Source: DUOX01 sp050944015
GTDB lineage: Bacteria; Bacillota; Clostridia; Oscillospirales; Oscillospiraceae
Assembly: GCA_050944015.1 (NCBI GenBank)
Contig: JBMNQG010000004.1
Span: forward strand, 3,893 to 67,892
DNA: 64,000 nucleotides
Direction of reading: 5' to 3'
The notes beneath the pieces were generated by a model. The model saw only the letters and a program-made list of their open reading frames with translations, did no database searches and was not told where the DNA came from. The translations under genes were made by a program, and so were the position numbers. Positions 24,259-32,456 of this stretch are shown here, one piece after another (positions within the stretch are counted from its first letter, which is position 1; each line of letters opens with the position of its first letter).

Positions 24259-24510
24259 TCAGCAGACTTTTTTGGGAGATTTGAATCTTTTCCTGAATGA
24301 TGGTAATCTTATCATGGTGGAATCAAGGGTATCGTAATCCCTGACCTCACCGTCCTTTGTGAAGGCTTCCATGTGAATAAATGCGGGATAATACATGTTC
24401 TGGTCGAAAACTTCCTCGTTAATTGTTAACATGACCGTTTCCATATTATCATTTGACATTTTTTCAAGTACGTTTAATAGTTTCGATATTGGTATCTGAA
24501 CGGTTTTCAT
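24259..24510 (-). CDS. Hypothetical protein of 83 residues
   Basis: Unrecognised small soluble protein. AAGGA lies 9 nt before the ATG and a hairpin follows the gene. It begins MKTVQIPISKLLNVLEKM, has a middle stretch NEEVFDQNMYYPAFIHMEAF, and ends in a basic tail (RLPSFRKRFKSPKKVC). The C-terminal Lys/Arg cluster could bind nucleic acid or membrane surface, but nothing in the sequence proves it. A TTGACA-like box lies near 24611-24616 with TATAAT near 24584-24589, but their 21-nt spacing is too long for a normal promoter. Isolated from its neighbours. Confidence 0.6.
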   Translation of the reverse strand: MKTVQIPISKLLNVLEKMSNDNMETVMLTINEEVFDQNMYYPAFIHMEAFTKDGEVRDYDTLDSTMIRLPSFRKRFKSPKKVC

Positions 24511-24756
24511 AAAATCACATCCTTGGTTTTTTTATATTTCGCATGTACTTGCGCATCTCTTCTTTATGTCTGGGTGCAAGCTTATTATAAAGTATTTTTT
24601 TTGCAAATAATGTCAATCGCTGTCGAAAAGGTTAATTCTTCTTTCTTTTTTCAGTAATTATTTTTGCGAATTAACCGATAAATACCAAAAAGGGATAATA
24701 ATGGAAAAAATGCTAGTGCAGAAATTGAAATTTAATTATAAGAGGGGGTGCTGCCT

Positions 24757-25047
24757 GTGGATAAAAAAAATTCCGGGGACAATTTATTGCTTGTAAACAT
24801 CATGGAGGAATTTGTCAAGGAGCAGGTTAGGGAGACAATCCATAACCTGGGGTGCTGCGACTGCGACATTTGTTTTTTGAACGCCTGCGCAATCGCTCTC
24901 AACGCTCTTGAGCCGAAGTATGTCACCACCACAAAAGGCGCGATGCTGTCACAGATTACGGAAATGGAGCTTGGCAACCAAACGAATATTCTGGTTGAGT
25001 GCACGAAAGCCGTCATGAAAGTGATGAAGAATCCCTACCACGATTAA
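24757..25047 (+). CDS. ComFB family (late competence development) protein
   Basis: 96-residue cytoplasmic protein of the ComFB family. The central CCDCDICFLNACAIALNAL followed by EPKYVTTTKG matches the family signature (clustered Cys, then ALN-LxPxYV). In B. subtilis ComFB is encoded with competence genes but is dispensable; in cyanobacteria relatives have been connected with cyclic-di-AMP binding. The GTG at 24757 is chosen because AGAGGGGG lies 8 nt upstream; the GTG at 24748 overlaps that site. Stands alone, with its own terminator. Confidence 0.85.
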   Translation: MDKKNSGDNLLLVNIMEEFVKEQVRETIHNLGCCDCDICFLNACAIALNALEPKYVTTTKGAMLSQITEMELGNQTNILVECTKAVMKVMKNPYHD

Positions 25048-25063
25048 ATTATCCTGAGAAAAA

Positions 25064-25106
25064 GAACTGCGAAACGGGGAACCAGACCGTTTCGCTGTTC
25101 TTTATA
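25064..25106 (+). terminator. Terminator after the ComFB gene
   Basis: GAACTGCGAAACGG pairs with CCGTTTCGCTGTTC with a small mismatch across a 9-nt loop, followed by TTTATAT. Confidence 0.65.
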
Positions 25107-25245
25107 TATAGGATGGGGACAAAATGAAAAAGATGAAACTGACTCTTACGAGTATAATATAACATTAAAGATGTTAACAAATAAAGGCATAGCTTGTTGC
25201 AAATTTATTAAAAAACATTAAATTTCAAGGAAATTATGAATTTTT

Positions 25246-26124
25246 TTAATCAAAAGCTGGACCCCAGTAGGCATCATTCCTGACAGGGAACTGCCTTCCC
25301 GGCGGGGAAACCACCACCACGTGCTCCCTTATATTCCCCCCCTGGTCCTCGCCCCAGAACGCGGGGCTGCGGACAATAAAATCCTCGGCGGGATGCAGTT
25401 CGGACAGGGCGGATACGGCCTGGAGCAGGGGGCCATCGGGCAGCAGCAGCTCGCATATCGTGAGGCTGTCTCCTTCTGCAATGGCCGCGGCGCAGCCTTC
25501 AAAGCCTCCGTATTTCAGGCGGTACAGCCCGCCTCCGTAGTAATTGCAAATCGCCTCCTGAAACCTGAGAAGCTTGTCGTCAAAACGGGCGTGGGGCCGG
25601 CCGCTGAGGAGTTTTTCACGGAGGGCGCCGTATTCAGAGGCGCCCACGGCCTCCACGTGTACCGGCGGCGGGGCTTCGGGGAGTTCCCTGCGGGAGATTC
25701 TGCGCTCCCTTATCCAAAAGCGGGTACGGGTGCCCAGAATTTTCTCATACCATCGGTACAGGCCGATGCTTGCGGGCAAAAAGCAGGCGGCGTCGGAGCC
25801 CTCGGAAAACGCCCTGCGGGCGCTTTCCTGTATGACCATGGCTCCGAAACCCCGGCCCCTGTATTCTGGAAGGGTGCCCAGGGAATACACGTAGGCGCAG
25901 TTCATTTCGGGCTCCCCGGGGAAGGAAACCCGTGCGCCCTTAAAGGTAAAAATGCAGGACACGGGCTGACTGTCGCACTCCATGAGAGTCGCCATGCCAG
26001 GCGCGTAAAAGTCCTGAAAAAACATATTTATAAAGCTATCCTCGTCGCTGAAGGATAGCTTCCAAATGCGTTTTAAGGCGTCCTCGTCGCTGGGCCGCGA
26101 CGGGCGGAGATAGGGGGCGGACAT
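25246..26124 (-). CDS. GNAT family N-acetyltransferase (Eis-like)
   Basis: 292-residue acetyltransferase. The acetyl-CoA loop YRGRGFGAMV (motif A) lies near residues 95-104 in a single N-terminal GNAT domain; the rest resembles the C-terminal part of Eis-type enzymes. Substrate unknown (aminoglycosides and polyamines are acetylated by Eis, but this is not a close match). The ATG with GGAGG 7 nt upstream is chosen over a longer frame that runs into the upstream gene. It begins 1 nt after the DUF2156 stop, so the two are co-transcribed. Confidence 0.82.
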   Translation of the reverse strand: MSAPYLRPSRPSDEDALKRIWKLSFSDEDSFINMFFQDFYAPGMATLMECDSQPVSCIFTFKGARVSFPGEPEMNCAYVYSLGTLPEYRGRGFGAMVIQESARRAFSEGSDAACFLPASIGLYRWYEKILGTRTRFWIRERRISRRELPEAPPPVHVEAVGASEYGALREKLLSGRPHARFDDKLLRFQEAICNYYGGGLYRLKYGGFEGCAAAIAEGDSLTICELLLPDGPLLQAVSALSELHPAEDFIVRSPAFWGEDQGGNIREHVVVVSPPGRQFPVRNDAYWGPAFD

Positions 26125-26125
26125 C

Positions 26126-27025
26126 CTAATACCTCCAGACGGCAGTGTATTTTTCGATAAGTAAATCCGGATAGTAGGATAGTTTTGCCTGCCGCAGGTT
26201 CTCATGGCCCATGTCGTCCTCCCGGTTGATGTAGAGGATTTCCGGGTGGAGCTGCCGAACCAGCCGGACAAACTCTCGGTTCACCATGGGATAGGCTCCC
26301 TGAATATGGGCGTATGCCTTCTCAAAGTGAATGTTATAGGTGTCGCTGGAAATCTTCTCTCCCACGGTAAACGCGATTATCCTGCCGTCGGAGCGGAGGA
26401 TTCCGCCCTCCAGGCCCAGGTGCTCGTAGTGTTCAAAGGCGCGGACTATCGCGTCGTGCTCGTCCTCCAGGCCCTTATCCAGCTTGTCCCTGTTTTGCTC
26501 CGTCCAGTCTTCCAGCATGGCCATGCACTCTGGGATCTGTCTGGTGGTCAGAGACTCGAAGCTCCAATCGTTGCTCTCCACGAAGCGGTTGATGTGGTTG
26601 CGCTTCCCGTGAAGCTTTTTGCCCGAGAGGGTGGCAAGCTTTTCCGCGGAGTAAACGTAGTCGAAGTAGTCGCGGTTTTCATAAAAGGCAAATTTCCCGG
26701 GAAAGAGGCAGCTCAGCTCCCTCAAATGCTCGGCGGTAACGCCCCGCATTACGAACGGAAACCCGCGGGTTTCGGCGTAAGAACGCATTTCCTCTATGAC
26801 GGGAGCCAAATCACCCGAGCCCACCGGGTATACGAAAAAGGGTTTTTCCCCGTACATGGGCATAACTATGAATCGTTGGTTGCATCTAGCCACCTGCTGT
26901 TTGAAGCGATTATCCCAAATGTAAATGTTCGCAAAGCTATAGTCGGCGCTGCGGGAGTTTTCTGCCTTGACTATAGGGTCGATCCAGGACTTATCGCTGA
27001 GTTTTATAGGTTCAAATTCTAGCAT
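26126..27025 (-). CDS. DUF2156 family protein (LPG-synthase C-terminal-like)
   Basis: 299-residue soluble protein of the DUF2156 family, which shares the GNAT-like aminoacyl-transfer fold seen at the C terminus of MprF (lysyl-phosphatidylglycerol synthase). Visible family features are SFANIYIWDNRF near the start, GKKLHGKRNHINRF near 150, and a C-terminal INREDDMGHENLRQAKLSYYP. No membrane flippase part is present, so a lipid substrate is not implied. It precedes and nearly abuts the GNAT gene. Confidence 0.82.
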   Translation of the reverse strand: MLEFEPIKLSDKSWIDPIVKAENSRSADYSFANIYIWDNRFKQQVARCNQRFIVMPMYGEKPFFVYPVGSGDLAPVIEEMRSYAETRGFPFVMRGVTAEHLRELSCLFPGKFAFYENRDYFDYVYSAEKLATLSGKKLHGKRNHINRFVESNDWSFESLTTRQIPECMAMLEDWTEQNRDKLDKGLEDEHDAIVRAFEHYEHLGLEGGILRSDGRIIAFTVGEKISSDTYNIHFEKAYAHIQGAYPMVNREFVRLVRQLHPEILYINREDDMGHENLRQAKLSYYPDLLIEKYTAVWRY

Positions 27026-27054
27026 TTAGTGTGGTTCACCTTCCAGAGGTATTA

Positions 27055-27627
27055 TTAGCCCTGATAAGTATTGCTGCAAATCTCCCTGATGGCCCGTTGC
27101 AGCTCCTTCAGATCCACGAAAGTTTCAGGGCGGCGCCTGGGATCCCTGACCAGGGCGGCGGGGTGATAAATCGCCATGCAGCGTCTTCCGTCCACATCAA
27201 ACCACTGGCCGTGCTCCTGGGTAATTTTAAAGTCTTCCTTAATCAGGAACTTGGCCGAAATTCGCCCCAGACAGACAATAATTTTCGGGTTGACCAGCTC
27301 TATCTGCCTGCGGAGCCAGCCGGAACAGGCCTCCTGTTCGGTATTCAATGGGTCGCGGTTTCCGGGGGGACGGCATTTTACAATGTTGGCGATATACACG
27401 TTGGTGCGGTTCAAATCTATCAGGTACAGCATGTCGTCAAGAAGCTGGCCGGCCCGCCCTACAAAGGGCTGTCCGGTCTTGTCCTCCTGTTCGCCGGGGC
27501 CTTCGCCGATAAACATGACCTCCGCATTGGGATTGCCCCCGCCAAAAACCACGTTTTGCCTGTTTTCCCAAAGGGCGCATTTTTTGCAGTTTAAGCAGTT
27601 TCTGTGTAATTCTTCCAAAGCTGACAT
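27055..27627 (-). CDS. Type-4 uracil-DNA glycosylase with Fe-S cluster
   Basis: 190 residues, family 4 UDG that removes uracil from deaminated DNA and starts base-excision repair. Four Cys for a [4Fe-4S] cluster are present: Cys11/Cys14/Cys17 region (CLNCKKC), KCRPPGNRDP and EACSGWL. Motif 1 is GEGPGEQEDKTGQPFVGRAG; the catalytic His region is IYHPAALVRDPRRRP. Lies 29 nt upstream of the DUF2156 gene on the same strand. Confidence 0.93.
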   Translation of the reverse strand: MSALEELHRNCLNCKKCALWENRQNVVFGGGNPNAEVMFIGEGPGEQEDKTGQPFVGRAGQLLDDMLYLIDLNRTNVYIANIVKCRPPGNRDPLNTEQEACSGWLRRQIELVNPKIIVCLGRISAKFLIKEDFKITQEHGQWFDVDGRRCMAIYHPAALVRDPRRRPETFVDLKELQRAIREICSNTYQG

Positions 27628-27792
27628 TAAGTAGCTCCTTTAAATAGTATTGTGAAATGTCCAGCCGTTGTCATTTTAGCACAAAAAAAGAATTTATGGA
27701 AGAAAAACCGCAAAATAACTACAAATAATATGAAAGTTGTAAAATTTGTGATAAAATAGTAGCGTGTTAACAATAAGCTTGGAGGGTGCCAA

Positions 27793-28062
27793 GTGAAGGA
27801 ACTGACAGAGAAATTGGCCCAGCTCAGCAGGATAGACATATCCCAGGAGGAAACTCAATATCTTGCCGAGGAACTGGAAAAGCAGATTGAATACCTTTCT
27901 ATCCTTGACGACCTGGAATCGGAGCCGGCGCTGCCGGGCATAAAGCCGGCTGAACCTAGAGAGGATAAGGTAAGGCCTTCCCTGGATAGAAAGGTATTGT
28001 TCATGAATACGCCCAACCACAACGAGGATTATTTTGTTTTGCCCGGCTGCGGCCGGGAATGA
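27793..28062 (+). CDS. gatC: Aspartyl/glutamyl-tRNA amidotransferase subunit C
   Basis: 89-residue GatC that bridges GatA and GatB. Start is GTG with GGAGGGTGCC upstream. It has the GatC pattern LAQLSRIDISQEETQYLAEELEKQ and a C-terminal VLFMNTPNHNEDYFVLP. Begins the gatCAB operon; together the three amidate misacylated Glu-tRNA(Gln) or Asp-tRNA(Asn). Separated from gatA by 51 nt. Confidence 0.93.
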   Translation: MKELTEKLAQLSRIDISQEETQYLAEELEKQIEYLSILDDLESEPALPGIKPAEPREDKVRPSLDRKVLFMNTPNHNEDYFVLPGCGRE

Positions 28063-28113
28063 ACGCCTTTATTTTAGATATATAACCAGCAAAGTGAAAG
28101 GATAAGCAGGAGG

Positions 28114-29547
28114 ATGGACGAACTTAAGACATTTACCGCATTGGAGCTGGCCCGGCTTATGCGTAAGGGCCGGCTCTCGCCGGTGGAACTTGCCCGCGCT
28201 TCGTTGGACGCTATCGAAAAGGAAAACCGGGAAATAAACGCCGTAATCACCGTTTCCGAAGAGCGGGCGCTGGAACAGGCCAGACGCGTTGAAAGGCGGC
28301 TCCTGGAGGGGCAGGAGGTATCGCCCCTGGCGGGAGTGCCAATTTTAATAAAGGACAATATTATGGTGGAAGGCGTCAGGATGACCTGCGCCTCCCGGAT
28401 GCTGGAAAACTATGTCGCCCCCTATGACGCCAGCGTAATCGAGAAGCTGGAGGAAGCGGGGCTTGTCATAGTCGGCAAGGCCAACATGGACGAGTTTGCC
28501 ATGGGCAGCACCGGAAAAACCTCCATTTTCGGACCCGCCCTGCTGCCCGGCAATAAAGATTACTGCGCCGGCGGGTCTTCCTCCGGAAGCGCGGCGGCCG
28601 TTGCCGCGGGAATGGTGCCCCTGTCCCTGGGCAGCGATACCGGCGGTTCCGTCCTGGTGCCCGCCTCCTACTGCGGGATATGGGGAATAAAGCCCACCTA
28701 CGGGGCGGTATCCCGCTACGGCATGGTGGCCCACGCCTCTTCCCTCGAGCAAATCGGACCCATGGCCGAAAACGGGGCGGATCTGGCCGCCCTTCTGGAG
28801 CTGAGCGCCGGCGCCGACTGGCGGGACCCCACCAGCGTCGGGCTGCCCGCTCCCGGTCAGGACCGGGAGCCTCCCCTGATTAACGGGCTGAAAATTGCGG
28901 TGCCTCGGGAACTGGCCGGGGGCTGCGCTTCCGGTGTGGAAAATGTGTTTTGGGCATGTGTGGAAAAGCTGAAAGCCCTGGGCGCCCGGGTGGATGCGGT
29001 GTCCGTGCCGGAGCTAAGCTACAGCCTGGCGGCATATAACGTCATCTCAACCGCCGAGGCCAGCTCGAATTTGAGCCGTTTTGACGGCATCCGTTTCGGC
29101 CTGCCCGGCAGGGGTAAAAATTTTGAAGAGCGGATAAGATACAGCAGGGGGCAGGGCTTCGGACTGGAGGTCAAGCGCCGCATACTCCTAGGAACATACG
29201 TGCTGGGGGAAGAGCAGTACGAGTCGAAATTCCTCAGGGCCCGCGCCGCCGCAAGCCGGATTAAAGGGGCCCTGGAAGCACTGCTGTCCGAATATCCCCT
29301 GATTTTGTGCCCCATCACGAAGTCTACGGCCCCTCTCCTGAAAGAGGATTTGGAAACCAAAAAGGAAGTCTGCACACTTGACAGCAATACGGCTGCGGCA
29401 AATCTGGCGGGGCTGCCCGCCGTGAGCTTTCCTTTCGGCGCCGACGAGAAGGGCCTGCCGGTGGGACTGCACCTTATGGGCGGGGCCTTCCGGGATCGTT
29501 TTATCATTGCGGCGGCGGAGGCGATTTGTCGAGAGGTGAATCTATGA
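28114..29547 (+). CDS. gatA: Aspartyl/glutamyl-tRNA amidotransferase subunit A (amidase)
   Basis: 477-residue amidase subunit that releases ammonia from glutamine for GatB. The Ser-cisSer-Lys triad is visible: Lys in ILIKDNIMVEG, and GGSSSGSAAAVAAG with GSDTGGS. In GatA this last motif is normally followed by IRQPAS; here it reads VLVPAS, so the usual Arg-Gln is absent while the nucleophilic Ser of GSDTGGS is kept. The neighbouring GatC and GatB support the assignment despite this. The ATG directly abuts a GGAGG; AAAGGA 11 nt upstream is the likelier ribosome binding site. Confidence 0.92.
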   Translation: MDELKTFTALELARLMRKGRLSPVELARASLDAIEKENREINAVITVSEERALEQARRVERRLLEGQEVSPLAGVPILIKDNIMVEGVRMTCASRMLENYVAPYDASVIEKLEEAGLVIVGKANMDEFAMGSTGKTSIFGPALLPGNKDYCAGGSSSGSAAAVAAGMVPLSLGSDTGGSVLVPASYCGIWGIKPTYGAVSRYGMVAHASSLEQIGPMAENGADLAALLELSAGADWRDPTSVGLPAPGQDREPPLINGLKIAVPRELAGGCASGVENVFWACVEKLKALGARVDAVSVPELSYSLAAYNVISTAEASSNLSRFDGIRFGLPGRGKNFEERIRYSRGQGFGLEVKRRILLGTYVLGEEQYESKFLRARAAASRIKGALEALLSEYPLILCPITKSTAPLLKEDLETKKEVCTLDSNTAAANLAGLPAVSFPFGADEKGLPVGLHLMGGAFRDRFIIAAAEAICREVNL

Positions 29548-30968
29548 ATTGGGAGACGAATATTGGTCTTGAGGTGCATGTGGAGCTGAATACGGCCAGC
29601 AAAATTTTCTGCGCCTGCTCCACGGCTTTCGGGGCGCAGCCCAACAGCCTGTGCTGTCCGGTTTGTACCGGACAGCCGGGGGCTCTGCCTGCTTTCAATA
29701 AAAAAGTACTGGAATACGCCGTCCGCACTGGCCTCGCCCTGGGCTGCCAGATTGCAGACATAACTTTTTTTGACCGGAAAAACTATTTTTACCCGGACCT
29801 GCCCCGGGGATACCAGATAAGCCAGCTGCATGCCACCGTCTGCAGGGGCGGGGGGCTGGAGATAGACGGGGCTGACGGTCCGAGGGTAATTCCAATAATC
29901 GAGCTCCATATGGAGGACGACGCGGGCAAGCTGGTGTACGGGGAAGACGGGGAGCTTTTTATTGACTATAACCGCTGCGGCGTGCCCCTGCTGGAAATCG
30001 TCACCGCCCCGGAACTGCACAGCGACAGAGAGGCCTCCGACTTCCTGGAGGAGCTCATAGGCGTCCTGAGGGCCATCGGCGTGTCCGACTGCCGCATGCA
30101 GGAGGGCTCCATGCGGGTGGATATCAACCTTTCCGTGCGCCGGAAGGGTGAAAAACTTGGCGTTCGGACGGAAATGAAAAATCTCAGCTCCCTCCGCTCA
30201 GTCCGGCAGGCCATAAGGTACGAGTCCAAAAGGCAGATGGAAATACTGGAGTCGGGGGGGAGAGTCGTAAACGAGACCCGGCGCTGGGACGAGGACCAGG
30301 GGGTGAGCCTTTCCATGCGGGCAAAGGAGGAAAGGGTGGACTACCGGTACTTCCCTGAACCGGACCTGCCTCCGGTGAAAATAAGCAGTGAGCTGATTGA
30401 GGCTCAAAGGGGCCTGATTCCGGAACTGCCGCGGGCAAAGCGCGTCCGTTACATGCGGGACTTCGGGCTCCCGGAGCAGGACTGCCGGACCCTGACTTCG
30501 GATATTTCCGTGGCTCGGGCCTTTGAAGAGACTGTTTCCCTGGGCATCCCGCCACGGGAGGCCGCCAAGTGGATATGCGGCGATTATCTCCGCCTGATGA
30601 AGGAGGGGGGCGAAAGGCCCTGCCGAATGACCGCCGAAAAGCTGGCCGGAATAATCACCATGGTTTCCGAAGGCAGGCTCACAAGGGCAAACGGCCGGCA
30701 GGTGCTGGAGGCGCTGTTTTTTGCTGAGGGCGACCCGGGCAAATACGCGGAGAAAAAGGGGCTCCTCAGGATAGATGACAGACAGGCGGTGGAAAAGGCG
30801 GCCAGGGAGGTAATAAAAAAATTCCCCGCGCAGGTTGAGGAATACAGGGCCGGGAAAGCAAAGATACTGGATTTTTTAATGGGACAGGCCATGCGCACGC
30901 TTGAGGGCAGGGGAGAACCGTCCCTAGTTATCGACGTAATAAAAAACTTTATTTTGCGGGACCAGTGA
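29544..30968 (+). CDS. gatB: Aspartyl/glutamyl-tRNA amidotransferase subunit B
   Basis: 474-residue kinase/transamidase subunit. The N terminus has MNWETNIGLEVHVEL, zinc-site Cys residues near CACSTAFGAQPNSLCCPVC, DLPRGYQISQ and FIDYNRCGVPLLEIVT; the C-terminal helical YqeY-like domain (about 400-474) binds tRNA. Its ATG overlaps the gatA stop (ATGA) and GAGAGGTG precedes it, so the two subunits are translationally coupled. Confidence 0.95.
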   Translation: MNWETNIGLEVHVELNTASKIFCACSTAFGAQPNSLCCPVCTGQPGALPAFNKKVLEYAVRTGLALGCQIADITFFDRKNYFYPDLPRGYQISQLHATVCRGGGLEIDGADGPRVIPIIELHMEDDAGKLVYGEDGELFIDYNRCGVPLLEIVTAPELHSDREASDFLEELIGVLRAIGVSDCRMQEGSMRVDINLSVRRKGEKLGVRTEMKNLSSLRSVRQAIRYESKRQMEILESGGRVVNETRRWDEDQGVSLSMRAKEERVDYRYFPEPDLPPVKISSELIEAQRGLIPELPRAKRVRYMRDFGLPEQDCRTLTSDISVARAFEETVSLGIPPREAAKWICGDYLRLMKEGGERPCRMTAEKLAGIITMVSEGRLTRANGRQVLEALFFAEGDPGKYAEKKGLLRIDDRQAVEKAAREVIKKFPAQVEEYRAGKAKILDFLMGQAMRTLEGRGEPSLVIDVIKNFILRDQ

Positions 30969-31006
30969 TGCATATAATCATAATGACCGATTAAAGTACT
31001 TTTATC

Positions 31007-31035
31007 TTGTCAATTTAGGGCAGTTATGTTATAAT
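31007..31035 (+). promoter_or_regulatory. Promoter of the 160-residue membrane protein gene
   Basis: TTGTCA (31007-31012), 17-nt spacer, TATAAT (31030-31035), about 33 nt before the start codon. Confidence 0.75.
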
Positions 31036-31067
31036 TTTCTAGAATTGAAGATAAAAGGGGTTAGCTT

Positions 31068-31550
31068 ATGAAATTTTTTGATAAAAAATTCAAGGTGGCT
31101 TTGTTAACTTTTATTTTGATGGTTCTTGTCATGTTTGAGTTTGCCGTTCTGGACGGCTATTATTATACTAATGCCACGGAGACCGGCTTGACTAAAACGA
31201 TAAAGAACCTTAAAAAAGACCTGGGCTATAATTTCGTAACAATGTCGTTTGTTGTTTATATTTTGAGTGTGGCATATTCCGGCTTTCTTGGCTTTAGGAA
31301 AAACTGGGCGGGTTTGGTTGCGCTTCTGCTGGCTGCCGCGTTCCCCTTTATCGGTCTGTTTGTGGGATTTAAATTCTTTTACGGCTGGGGCACATCCCAT
31401 CTCCTGCCCATGCTTACGGTTTTAAAGCTGCACACCGCCTCCCGCGGCGTACAACTGCTGATATTCGCCATAGTTTTCATTATTTACGCGGCCATTTGGT
31501 TCATATTCCGCTACGTCAGGAAAAAATATGACGAGAAAAATCCCTGGTAA
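31068..31550 (+). CDS. Hypothetical membrane protein with four helices
   Basis: 160 residues with membrane segments at about 9-29, 55-75, 80-100 and 125-148, preceded by the basic N terminus MKFFDKKFK and closed by a basic C terminus (RYVRKKYDEKNPW). The Lys-rich N terminus and C terminus should face the cytoplasm. An extracellular loop with Tyr-rich VLDGYYYTNATETG follows helix 1. I recognise no family. AAAGGGG lies 8 nt upstream of the ATG; promoter and terminator make it a single-gene transcript. Confidence 0.65.
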   Translation: MKFFDKKFKVALLTFILMVLVMFEFAVLDGYYYTNATETGLTKTIKNLKKDLGYNFVTMSFVVYILSVAYSGFLGFRKNWAGLVALLLAAAFPFIGLFVGFKFFYGWGTSHLLPMLTVLKLHTASRGVQLLIFAIVFIIYAAIWFIFRYVRKKYDEKNPW

Positions 31551-31566
31551 AAAGTACATAAAAAAC

Positions 31567-31604
31567 CTAAAACACCTGCCATTTAAGCAGGTGTTTTGTT
31601 TTTT
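31567..31604 (+). terminator. Terminator after the membrane protein gene
   Basis: AAAACACCTGC pairs with GCAGGTGTTTT around a 7-nt loop, followed by GTTTTTTT. It may also stop the convergent Nudix gene. Confidence 0.85.
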
Positions 31605-31615
31605 TGATAGTATTT

Positions 31616-32212
31616 TTAATCCAGGTGTTCCAGCACTATTTGGGACCAGGTCTCCATTTCCGGGGCCATCTGCGGCAGCATGTCCATGTCCGCCCATTCC
31701 CCCGTCAGTTTTTCGGTTTCCCTGACTTCTACGTCGCCGTTGGTTTCAAGTATGTAGTACAGCCCCAGGTGGACGCTGCCGACACCGTTGGTGTCGTCGT
31801 TTATGAGCCCTTTAAAACGCAGGTTTATTGAGCCGTGGAGGGCCACTTCTTCATTCAGTTCCCGCATGAGGCCGTTCATGAGCGCATCTTCGCCGCCGTC
31901 AGCCTGGCAGTTGATGTGTCCGCCAACACCCAGGGACAGCAGACCGTGAAGGCGGGACTCACCCCCTTTTTTAAGGCGGCGGAGCAAATAGGCCTGCTCC
32001 CCCCAGCGAATCACTACATAGGGGATAATCTGCTTGTATGCTGGGTCCTCCTCGGCTTCCGGCCGGGGCAAAAACTCGTGGTATTGGGAAATAATACTCA
32101 AAACTTTATCGGTATTGTCAGTTATAAGTCCTTTTTCAGCCAAATACGGGGACAGGTGCTCGGTTTTTACCACCAGCACCATTTCTGTCGTTTTCGTTTT
32201 ACTCAAAGCCAA
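31616..32212 (-). CDS. NUDIX hydrolase
   Basis: 198 residues with a Nudix domain from about residue 70. The Nudix box GHINCQADGGEDALMNGLMRELNEEV-type region fits GX5EX7REUXEEXGU with Arg-Glu and Glu-Glu in place. These hydrolyse nucleoside diphosphates linked to another moiety, but the box alone does not define the substrate. The TTG start has GGAGG 6 nt upstream; an alternative ATG at 32245 (11 residues longer) lacks a ribosome binding site. A TATAAT (minus strand, near 32292-32297) gives a probable promoter. Downstream end abuts the hairpin of the membrane protein gene. Confidence 0.82.
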   Translation of the reverse strand: MALSKTKTTEMVLVVKTEHLSPYLAEKGLITDNTDKVLSIISQYHEFLPRPEAEEDPAYKQIIPYVVIRWGEQAYLLRRLKKGGESRLHGLLSLGVGGHINCQADGGEDALMNGLMRELNEEVALHGSINLRFKGLINDDTNGVGSVHLGLYYILETNGDVEVRETEKLTGEWADMDMLPQMAPEMETWSQIVLEHLD

Positions 32213-32375
32213 TCCAAGCCTCCGTTTTACTCTTTTGTGCCTCATATTATGAAACAGACTGCGATTAAAACATAATTGCCGCTGCGGGACTATTATATCA
32301 TTTTATCCGCTCTTTTTCATCTAAAATATATAAATTCGGCAACTTTTTGCTTAAAGAAGTTAGTTTCCTTTTAGC

Positions 32376-32404
32376 TTGCGCGGGCCTTCCCCGTATGGTA
32401 ATAT
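32376..32404 (+). promoter_or_regulatory. Candidate promoter of the DUF1015 gene
   Basis: TTGCGC (32376-32381), 17-nt spacer, TAATAT (32399-32404). Only moderately close to consensus; located about 50 nt before the ATG. Confidence 0.4.
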
Positions 32405-32456
32405 TATCAAAGCGCCTTTTAAGAGACATAAATTTGCGAGACTAAGGAGCGTTCCA

